Assembly (NCBI GenBank): GCA_049656905.1
Contig: JBASMO010000251.1
Location: forward strand, 1 to 54,621
Source: DTU018 sp003444615
Lineage (GTDB): Bacteria; Bacillota; Syntrophomonadia; Syntrophomonadales; Syntrophomonadaceae
Direction of reading: 5' to 3'
DNA: 54,621 nt
Shown: positions 8,177 through 15,074 of the stretch, piece after piece
Layout of the letters: each line of letters opens with the position of its first letter
Numbering within the stretch: position 1 is the stretch's first letter
Notes under the pieces: model-generated
Database searches by the model: none
What the model saw: the letters and a program-made list of their open reading frames with translations, nothing else
What the model was told of the DNA's origin: nothing
Position numbers and translations under genes: made by a program

Positions 8177-9658
8177 CTAATGTACGGCCTTAAGGTTGTC
8201 AACTTTAGTAGCTATTAACTTATCGACGGTTTCCGCATAGGCAACAGGATTTTTGGGATTATAAAATGACCGGAGCCCGCCATCACTGGCATTTATAAAT
8301 TTACTGGCTGCACCTCCCCCTAAACCGACAATAGTCTGACATTCTTCAATCATATTCATATTGTATAGGCAGAAATGGCCGGGCTTGGAGTAACCGATGT
8401 TTTCCATACTGGCTTGCATATATTTTTGTCGATACAGGTAGTAGGGCTTATAATAGTTGTCTCGAAAAAGTCGGTCCATCAATGTAAGACCCTCTTGAAC
8501 ATTTTTAATACGGTCTCCCACTGACTCACGTCCTTCCCGTTCTGCCATGCGCGAGCCCCTTTTTACCGCCAAAGTATGTACGGTAATATTCTCCGGGGCT
8601 AAGGCAAGAATATCCTCTGCTGTGCGCTGGTAGTCCTGACTGCCTTCATCAGGAAGACCAACAATTAAATCCATATTCAGTTGCTTAAAACCCGCTTCTC
8701 TTGCCCAGATAACTGATCGTACCACTTCCTTTCGATTATGAGCCCGGCCTATTTTGACCAGGGTCTCATCATTCATAGTCTGAGGATTAATGCAGATCCG
8801 ATTGGTTCCCCCATCCTTAAGGAGTTTTAGTTTCCTGGGGGAAAGAGTATCGGGTCTGCCCGCCTCTACCGTGATCTCGGCAGTCGCTGATGAAATAAAC
8901 AGTCGTTGCAAATGGTTAAACAATTGCTCCAATTCTATCTCCGAGAGCACGGTAGGGGTGCCTCCACCTATATAAATGCTTTGTACACTGGTGTCCATTT
9001 CTTTAAGACATTTTGCAATAGCCTCCATTTCTTGATACAGGGCGGTTAGGAAAGACTGCAAAGAATCGCCGGGCTTATAGACAGCTCCAGGAAAGGAACA
9101 ATAGTAACAGCGAGTCGGGCAAAATGGTATGCCGATATAAAGTCCAATTATGTTATTAGCCTGCTGTTTCCTTACTAAATAGGGATAATTATTGGCGGCT
9201 ACCTCCATTATTAATTCTGCTTTTTCGGGGCTCATACGAAAGCTGTCTGTTAATTGCTCTCTGATGTGCTCAGTGTCCATGCCTTGATCCAGCATACGAT
9301 GTACCAGCTTAACTGGTCTCATCCCGGTCAGTATTCCATAGCTGTTTATCGACTGGCCAGTGTGTTCCACCAAGAGGTCATAGGCGAAACGCCGTACCAT
9401 TCTGTTTATCTCCCTACGCCTGGTATCTCCGGTCCACTTAATGTCATGTTTTTCCTCTCGAACGGTGCGCTTATCCCTTTGGGTCATCCACCCGAATAAA
9501 CAAACCTGTTCTCCGTTTACCTGCATTTCCATGTGCATTTTAATACCGGCCAGTTCAGATTCATCCCTGGTCAGCTCATGTTTGGGATAGGCCATACGGA
9601 CTAGTTCATGAACAGCCGCATATAATTGCTCTGGCTGGAAAGTGGTTTGAATTAGCAC
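8177..9658 (-). CDS. hemZ: oxygen-independent coproporphyrinogen dehydrogenase, HemZ type (radical SAM)
   Basis: This 493-residue protein carries the radical-SAM cluster motif CPTRCYYC (Cys180, Cys184, Cys187) followed by SFPGAVY, as in Bacillus HemZ, and the downstream GGGTPTVLS motif. Residues 1-170 form the N-terminal extension typical of HemZ. Related enzymes convert coproporphyrinogen III to protoporphyrinogen IX without oxygen, but not all HemZ/HemW-like proteins have proven activity. A GTG start at 9658 is set by GGAGG seven bases upstream and overlaps the pheA stop by 7 bp, indicating translational coupling. Confidence 0.9.
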   Translation of the reverse strand: MLIQTTFQPEQLYAAVHELVRMAYPKHELTRDESELAGIKMHMEMQVNGEQVCLFGWMTQRDKRTVREEKHDIKWTGDTRRREINRMVRRFAYDLLVEHTGQSINSYGILTGMRPVKLVHRMLDQGMDTEHIREQLTDSFRMSPEKAELIMEVAANNYPYLVRKQQANNIIGLYIGIPFCPTRCYYCSFPGAVYKPGDSLQSFLTALYQEMEAIAKCLKEMDTSVQSIYIGGGTPTVLSEIELEQLFNHLQRLFISSATAEITVEAGRPDTLSPRKLKLLKDGGTNRICINPQTMNDETLVKIGRAHNRKEVVRSVIWAREAGFKQLNMDLIVGLPDEGSQDYQRTAEDILALAPENITVHTLAVKRGSRMAEREGRESVGDRIKNVQEGLTLMDRLFRDNYYKPYYLYRQKYMQASMENIGYSKPGHFCLYNMNMIEECQTIVGLGGGAASKFINASDGGLRSFYNPKNPVAYAETVDKLIATKVDNLKAVH

Positions 9659-10485
9659 TTGATATCCTCCCTGTGCTGCTTATACTTACCTAAATAGGTT
9701 ATTTTCCTGCAATGGTTATCCAGCTCGCCCAGCAAATCTTTTATTATTAAATTTTCGCCAGGCATGTGGGCTTCGATATAAAACCGGTAACCTTTTTTAT
9801 TGTTAACCGGATAGGACTCAATTTTGCATAGATTTATATTCCGGCGAGCGAATATCTCTATTGCTTTATACAAAGCACCCGGCTGGTTCTCCAGTTCCAA
9901 TAGTATACTGCCTTTATCACCTGCTCCGCTATCAGACCATAAGACCTCTCGTTTGCTCAGGTGTAAAAAGCGGGTGCAGTTGTCCTCTTGCTGAATACCA
10001 CTGGCTAATACAATAAGCCCATAGTTTTGTGCTGCCTGCCTAGGCCCTATAGCCGCTGCCCTGCGAGACTCTCTTGCCACCACTTGGGCAGCACGGGCCG
10101 TACTTTCAGCAATCTCTATGCGTGCATCCGGGAGATGACTTTTTAGATAATTTTCGCATTGAGCTAAAACCGCCGGTTGAGTGACTACTAATTCTATTTC
10201 TGTGAGTTCATACTCATGTAAAGACATCAGATGCTGTTCAATGGGTACTATAGTTTCGCCTTTAATAGTGACCGGATACTCCATGAGACCAGCCAAACTT
10301 TTTCTTAAAATGCCGGCAGATGAGTTCTCAAATGGTATCAAAATATCGGACACCACCTGTTGCCCCAGCATTATGAAAAGTTCTTGAATGGATTCAGCAT
10401 AAACTAGCTCTGTCTCCGGTGAACAATAGCTGATAGCGGCTGCTTCGCTAAAAGTTCCCTGAGGCCCCAAGATTCCCATTATCAT
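9652..10485 (-). CDS. pheA: prephenate dehydratase
   Basis: This 277-residue enzyme converts prephenate to phenylpyruvate, the committed step to phenylalanine. The catalytic TRF motif is at residues 171-173 (NCTRFLHLSK). The C-terminal ACT domain (about 190-270) has PGALY at 202-206 and ESYP at 223-226, close to the GALV and ESRP motifs that bind the Phe feedback inhibitor. There is no chorismate mutase domain. The start overlaps the aroF stop by one base (TAATG), so the two genes are translationally coupled and sit behind the Phe-type T-box leader. Confidence 0.95.
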   Translation of the reverse strand: MIMGILGPQGTFSEAAAISYCSPETELVYAESIQELFIMLGQQVVSDILIPFENSSAGILRKSLAGLMEYPVTIKGETIVPIEQHLMSLHEYELTEIELVVTQPAVLAQCENYLKSHLPDARIEIAESTARAAQVVARESRRAAAIGPRQAAQNYGLIVLASGIQQEDNCTRFLHLSKREVLWSDSGAGDKGSILLELENQPGALYKAIEIFARRNINLCKIESYPVNNKKGYRFYIEAHMPGENLIIKDLLGELDNHCRKITYLGKYKQHREDIKC

Positions 10486-11327
10486 TAATAGATTCTCCTT
10501 CCTACTGCTCGGGCAATGGGCTCCAATTCTTTCATCAGTTTGCTAAAACCTTTAGGGGTTAGAGATTGGTCCCCATCAGACAAAGCCCTTTCTGGAACAG
10601 GGTGAACCTCAACCATAATACCATCAGCTCCTGCAGCAACCGCCGCCCGTGCCATAGGGGCAACCAGACTACGTACCCCAGTACCATGACTAGGATCCAC
10701 TATCACCGGCAGATGAGAGAGCTCTTTAACCAGAGCTACAGCTGATAAATCCAGGGTATTGCGGGTCCAGGTTTCAGCTGTTCTTACTCCGCGCTCACAC
10801 AGTATCACTTGGGAATTACCGCCCGCCAGTATATATTCGGCAGCTGACAGCCACTCCTCTATGGTTGCGGCCAGCCCTCGTTTCAATATAACCGGCATAT
10901 CGATTCGGCCTATTTTCTTCAACAAAGAGAAGTTCTGCATATTCCGCGCTCCCACCTGAAGAATGTCGGTGTATTCACATAACAGGTCCAGATCCTCACT
11001 ATCCATTACTTCAGTAACTACCGGCATATTCATCTCTTCTCCAATGCGCGCCAGTATCTTTAGCCCCTCTTCTCCCAACCCCTGGAAACTGTAGGGAGAA
11101 GTGCGAGGCTTATAAGCGCCGCCTCGCAGCATTACTGCCCCTGACCCTCTTACCTTAAAAGCGGTTTCCTTTAATAAATCCTCATTTTCTATAGCGCATG
11201 GCCCAGCCACAACCACTACCGATTCTCCCCCTATGGGGCATCCCTTTACATTAATAACTGTGGTTGATTGATGGGAATTACGCAAGACCAACATATTATC
11301 AGCCAGTTTCTTTTTTAGACCTTTCAT
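10485..11327 (-). CDS. aroF: 3-deoxy-7-phosphoheptulonate (DAHP) synthase, type I-beta core
   Basis: A 280-residue enzyme that condenses phosphoenolpyruvate and erythrose 4-phosphate at the entry of the shikimate pathway. Family motifs AGPCAIEN, KPRTSPYSFQG, LKRGLAATIEEW and VDPSHGTG are present. The protein begins almost directly with the barrel. It lacks the N-terminal ferredoxin-like regulatory domain (as in Thermotoga) and the chorismate mutase domain (as in Bacillus), so feedback control at this enzyme may be absent. Control by the upstream leader fits this. The ATG at 11327 follows GGAGGTG. Confidence 0.94.
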   Translation of the reverse strand: MKGLKKKLADNMLVLRNSHQSTTVINVKGCPIGGESVVVVAGPCAIENEDLLKETAFKVRGSGAVMLRGGAYKPRTSPYSFQGLGEEGLKILARIGEEMNMPVVTEVMDSEDLDLLCEYTDILQVGARNMQNFSLLKKIGRIDMPVILKRGLAATIEEWLSAAEYILAGGNSQVILCERGVRTAETWTRNTLDLSAVALVKELSHLPVIVDPSHGTGVRSLVAPMARAAVAAGADGIMVEVHPVPERALSDGDQSLTPKGFSKLMKELEPIARAVGRRIY

Positions 11328-11342
11328 TAATTACACCTCCAT

Positions 11343-11460
11343 AAAATACAAAACCTCTCATCCTCAAGGGACGAGAGGTTTAAACTTCCCGCGGTACCAC
11401 CCAACTTGGCTTATTCAGCCCACTTAACAAAGGATACAAGACTAACCTGTATATAAAAAC
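11343..11460 (-). promoter_or_regulatory. second T-box antiterminator/terminator module, without a stem I
   Basis: This stretch repeats the 3' half of the upstream T-box: a TGTATCC segment, a small hairpin (GGGCT..AAGCC), the T-box core TTGGGTGGTACCGCGGG (11388-11404) and a terminator with arms AACCTCTC/GAGAGGTT plus a T-rich tail (11343-11380). No second specifier stem precedes it, as only about 20 nt separate it from terminator 1. It ends about 8 bp before the aroF Shine-Dalgarno. Confidence 0.85.
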
Positions 11461-11745
11461 AAAAAACTTCTCATCCCTAATGGGACGAGAAGCTGACTTC
11501 CCGCGGTACCACCCATGTTGCCTGAAAAGGCCCGCTTGACAAGGATACAGGTTGTTCCGATATCCCCTTCCGTTTAACGGTGGAAGTTTCCGCCTCGACC
11601 TACTTACCCTATGGTTTCAGCCGGGTGCTCCCAAGTGAACTTCAAAGTGCTTCTCTATAGAGATGCTTTCAGCCGCTGGCATCTCCTCTCTGCATAGTTC
11701 CCTACTTTTACTTTACTTGTTCATGGCATTTCGTTTTTGTAGTTG
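11455..11745 (-). promoter_or_regulatory. T-box leader, probably tRNA-Phe specific, controlling aroF-pheA
   Basis: A complete T-box on the minus strand. The base helix of stem I is CAAGT (around 11717) with ACTTG (around 11634). The 5' loop strand contains the AGTA element, and the distal part has the paired GAGATGC/GCATCTC arms around AGCGGCTGAAA. Opposite the AGTA side, the triplet at 11637-11639 reads TTC followed by A, which would be a Phe specifier. The T-box core GGGTGGTACCGCGGG is at 11501-11515. The terminator AGCTTCTC../..GAGAAG with a T6 tail is at 11461-11493. Uncharged tRNA would pair with the T-box and prevent termination. The specifier assignment is inference from the fold and from the target genes. 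Confidence 0.85.
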
Positions 11746-11751
11746 AAAACT

Positions 11752-11781
11752 ATGATAGCATGGTACTAGCATCTTTGTAAA
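11752..11781 (-). promoter_or_regulatory. sigma-A promoter of the aroF T-box leader
   Basis: On the minus strand, TTTACA (11776-11781) and TATCAT (11752-11757) are spaced by 18 bp; each differs from consensus by one base. Transcription would begin near 11745, about 25 nt before stem I. Confidence 0.6.
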
Positions 11782-11789
11782 CAGTTTTT

Positions 11790-12410
11790 TTATAAAAAAG
11801 GGTTATTCTCTCTTTCAAAGCCAATGGTAGTAGCCGGGCCATGCCCTGGATAACATACCACATCATCATCAAAGCATAGCAAACGCTCTTTAATGCTTTT
11901 AATCAATTGTTTGTAGGATCCTCCTGGAAAATCAGTTCGGCCTATTGAACCATAAAAAAGAGTATCCCCTACGAAGATAATATTACCTGTTTTCAAGCAA
12001 ATTCCACCCGGACTATGCCCCGGTGTGTGTATAACTTCCAGTTCCACGGTATTGCCAATCTTTATGATATCGCCGTGGCGCAGGAGCTGATCAGCAGCAG
12101 GACTGGTTACTTTGCTGCCCATTAATAAAGAAAAGTTTGAAACTGGATTGACCAGCATTTTAGCATCATCTTCGTGAATTAGAATCTTGGCATTGGTTGC
12201 TTCTTTTACTCCCCGGTTGCCGCCAATATGATCAATATGTCCATGGGTATTGATGATGTACACCGCTTTTAGCTCATCTTGCTCCAGCAGCTTTACAATT
12301 CCCCGGGGGTTGCCTCCCGGATCTATAACTGCTACCTCTTTGGTTTCTTCACACCCTACAATGTAACAGTTTACACCCATAGCACTGATTTCAAGTCCTT
12401 TTAATATCAC
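11790..12410 (-). CDS. MBL-fold metallohydrolase (glyoxalase II-like)
   Basis: A metallo-beta-lactamase fold enzyme of about 206 residues. The metal-binding HxHxDH motif appears as THGHIDHIGG; further ligands are in HTPGHSPGG, FVGDTLF and CYPGHGP. This set is typical of hydroxyacylglutathione-hydrolase-like proteins, but most short Firmicutes members have unknown substrates. I prefer a GTG start at 12410 (GGAGG ten bases upstream) over the ATG at 12443, which would overlap dtd. It lies about 16 bp after dtd at the end of the recJ-rel-dtd run. Confidence 0.85.
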   Translation of the reverse strand: MILKGLEISAMGVNCYIVGCEETKEVAVIDPGGNPRGIVKLLEQDELKAVYIINTHGHIDHIGGNRGVKEATNAKILIHEDDAKMLVNPVSNFSLLMGSKVTSPAADQLLRHGDIIKIGNTVELEVIHTPGHSPGGICLKTGNIIFVGDTLFYGSIGRTDFPGGSYKQLIKSIKERLLCFDDDVVCYPGHGPATTIGFERENNPFL

Positions 12411-12426
12411 TTTTACCCTGCCTCCT

Positions 12427-12876
12427 TCAAAAAATCCGCTCACTGTCTATTATGATAGTACAAGGTCCATCATTTTCCATGGTCACCACCATGTGTTCTC
12501 CAAATAAGCCCGTTGCAACGTTAATACCTTTATTTCTAATTAATTGACAGCAGTATTCAAACAGTGGTTGAGCTAGCTCAGGAAGTTCCGCATCGGAAAA
12601 ACCTGGCCGCCTTCCCCGGCGAGCATCACCATATAAAGTAAACTGGCTGATTAGAAGTATTTCTCCGTTACAGTCCAGTAGGGACCTGTTCATCTTGCCT
12701 TGTTCATCCTCAAAAATCCTCAAATTGATTATCTTATCTATCATATACTCAGCATCCTTAGGCTGATCACCGCGTTTGATTCCCAACAAAACTGTCAAAC
12801 CTGGTCCTGCTTGCCCCACTACTTGCTCATTTACTAATACTTTACTGCTTCTGGTTCTTTGTACCACTGCTCTCAC
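12427..12876 (-). CDS. dtd: D-aminoacyl-tRNA deacylase
   Basis: A 149-residue enzyme that removes D-amino acids (and glycine mischarged on tRNA-Ala) from tRNA. The family signatures LLISQFTLYGDARRGRRPGF and the N-terminal MRAVVQR are intact; length is standard. It begins with GTG overlapping the rel stop by one base (TAGTG), so it is translationally coupled to rel. The rel-dtd order is widely conserved in Firmicutes. Confidence 0.95.
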   Translation of the reverse strand: MRAVVQRTRSSKVLVNEQVVGQAGPGLTVLLGIKRGDQPKDAEYMIDKIINLRIFEDEQGKMNRSLLDCNGEILLISQFTLYGDARRGRRPGFSDAELPELAQPLFEYCCQLIRNKGINVATGLFGEHMVVTMENDGPCTIIIDSERIF

Positions 12877-15074
12877 TAGGAATCACCTCTGACTTCACCG
12901 GGCAATACTCGCCGTACTTCTAAAATGTCTTTTATTTTTTGAATGCGCTGCATAACTGCATGCATATGGGACATATCTTTGATTTCCAGTTTTAAGTTCA
13001 TTATGGCCAGATTGTTTTTGGTAACCCGGGAAAACACGGATAGAATATTTATACGCATATCGGCAATAACGTTCATTACATCAGCAGTTAAGCGAGAACG
13101 GTCCATAGCCTTCACTTCTAATTCCACGGTATAAATACCCCGTTCTTCGACCCATTCCACCTCAATGATCCGGTCTTTTTCCGTGCGCAGGTAATTTATG
13201 AGGTTTGGGCAATCCTGACGATGTACCGACACTCCCCTTCCCCGGGTTATATAGCCTAATACCGGGTCACCGGGCAAAGGATTACAGCAACGGGACAACC
13301 GGATAGCAACATCATCCACACCCTTTATACGCAGGGCACTGCTGTCCCTTTCCAAATGCGGTATAACCCGGGTTTGAACATCAACAGGTACCATGTCTTC
13401 TACATGGGCATCGTGGAAAAATAACTCTTTTTGTTTATTCAGCACCTGATTAACGGTAACATTACCGTCCCCGACGGCTGCACATAAATCATCAGCAGAA
13501 TTAAAACCAAACCGCCGGGCCACTTCCAATAATTTATCCTCACTTAAAAACTCTTTGGTACTGAAGTGCTTTTTCCGCAACTCCTTCTCCAGCAGATCGT
13601 GGCCTTTCAATATGTTAGCTTGGCGTTGCTCCCTTTTAAACCACTGTTTAATACGACTCTTAGCTGAAGAAGTCTTCACAAAAGTAAGCCAATCATAACT
13701 GGGACCGGTAGAGCTCTTGGAAGTCATTATTTCAACTATGTCACCATTACTTAGGGGGAAGTCCAGTGGCACTATGCGCCCATTTACCTTAGCGCCAATA
13801 CATTGATGTCCTACTTCGGTATGAACCCGATAGGCAAAATCAACCGGACATGCTCCTTTGGGCAGTTCGATGACTTTGCCCTTAGGCGTAAAAACAAATA
13901 CTGTATCATTAAATAGGTCTATTTTAAGTGACTCCATAAATTCACGGGTATCTTTTACTTCCTGCTGCCACTCCAAAATTTGGCGCAACCAGGATAACTT
14001 CTCATCAAATGTCTTTTCCTTAGGATTAATCCCTTCCTTGTAGCGCCAGTGGGCTGCAATACCATATTCAGCAGTACGGTGCATATCCCAGGTGCGTATC
14101 TGCACTTCAAATGGTTCGCCCCCCTTGCCGATCAAGGTGGTATGCAAAGACTGGTATAAATTGGGTTTGGGGGTTGCTATGTAATCTTTGAAACGACCGG
14201 GCAGTGGCTTCCACATGGTATGGATAGTACCCAGGACTCCGTAGCAATCACGAATATTATTTACCACAACGCGAATAGCAATTTTGTCATATATTTCATC
14301 CATGTCTTTGCCCTGTTTGAGCATTTTTTTATAAATACTGTAAATATTCTTAGGTCGACCTTTGATATCAGCTTCAATTCCTGTTTGCTCCAACCCACCA
14401 CTAATCTGCTGGATCAGTTCATGTACGTAATCTTCACGTTCTTTGCGTTTTTGCTTCAAGCGCTTGGCAATTTCATGATAGATTTCTGGTTCTAAATAAG
14501 AAAATGATAGGTCTTCTAATTCCCATTTAAACTTAAAAATCCCTAGGCGATGGGCTAGAGGAGCGAAAATTTCCATGGTTTCCAGGGCAATCTCTTTTTG
14601 TTTTCGTTCATTTTGGAACTGTAAAGTACGCATATTGTGTAAGCGGTCCGCTAATTTAATCAATATGACCCGAATATCTTTAGCCATGGCTATAAACATC
14701 TTGCGCAAATTTTCGGCTTGGGCATCTTCCTTAGATTTAAAATTAATACGACTTAACTTGGTAACTCCATCAACTAGTAAGGCAATCTCTTCACCGAATT
14801 CGCGTTCAATTGCCACATAACTCATATCTGTATCCTCAATAACATCATGCAATAGAGCAGCACAAATGGATGCTGAATCCATTTCGATATCCGTCAGTAT
14901 CAGGGCCACTTCCACAGGATGAATAATATAGGGTTCTCCGGATATTCGTTTTTGGCCAGAATGGGCTATTTGAGCAAGATTGAACGCCTTTTCAATCAGC
15001 TCCACATCAGCAAATGGATCGTATTGTTTAATTCTCTCAATGATAAGCTCTGGTCCCATAACATTGATCACCAT
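12876..15074 (-). CDS. rel: bifunctional (p)ppGpp synthetase/hydrolase
   Basis: A long RSH protein of about 730 residues that makes and degrades the stringent-response alarmone. Order of domains: HD hydrolase (HSGQKRISGEPYIIHP and HDVIEDT, about 40-190), synthetase domain (RFKDYIATPKPN, about 240-360), TGS domain (VFTPKGKVIELP, about 395-460), zinc-finger-like region (RCCNPLPGDPV) and C-terminal ACT domain. RFKD in the synthetase loop is the hallmark of bifunctional Rel rather than RelA. The HD residues are intact. The frame opens at 15104 inside recJ; I prefer the ATG at 15074 (MVINVMGPEL), which overlaps the recJ stop, but no strong Shine-Dalgarno decides it. Confidence 0.94.
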   Translation of the reverse strand: MVINVMGPELIIERIKQYDPFADVELIEKAFNLAQIAHSGQKRISGEPYIIHPVEVALILTDIEMDSASICAALLHDVIEDTDMSYVAIEREFGEEIALLVDGVTKLSRINFKSKEDAQAENLRKMFIAMAKDIRVILIKLADRLHNMRTLQFQNERKQKEIALETMEIFAPLAHRLGIFKFKWELEDLSFSYLEPEIYHEIAKRLKQKRKEREDYVHELIQQISGGLEQTGIEADIKGRPKNIYSIYKKMLKQGKDMDEIYDKIAIRVVVNNIRDCYGVLGTIHTMWKPLPGRFKDYIATPKPNLYQSLHTTLIGKGGEPFEVQIRTWDMHRTAEYGIAAHWRYKEGINPKEKTFDEKLSWLRQILEWQQEVKDTREFMESLKIDLFNDTVFVFTPKGKVIELPKGACPVDFAYRVHTEVGHQCIGAKVNGRIVPLDFPLSNGDIVEIMTSKSSTGPSYDWLTFVKTSSAKSRIKQWFKREQRQANILKGHDLLEKELRKKHFSTKEFLSEDKLLEVARRFGFNSADDLCAAVGDGNVTVNQVLNKQKELFFHDAHVEDMVPVDVQTRVIPHLERDSSALRIKGVDDVAIRLSRCCNPLPGDPVLGYITRGRGVSVHRQDCPNLINYLRTEKDRIIEVEWVEERGIYTVELEVKAMDRSRLTADVMNVIADMRINILSVFSRVTKNNLAIMNLKLEIKDMSHMHAVMQRIQKIKDILEVRRVLPGEVRGDS

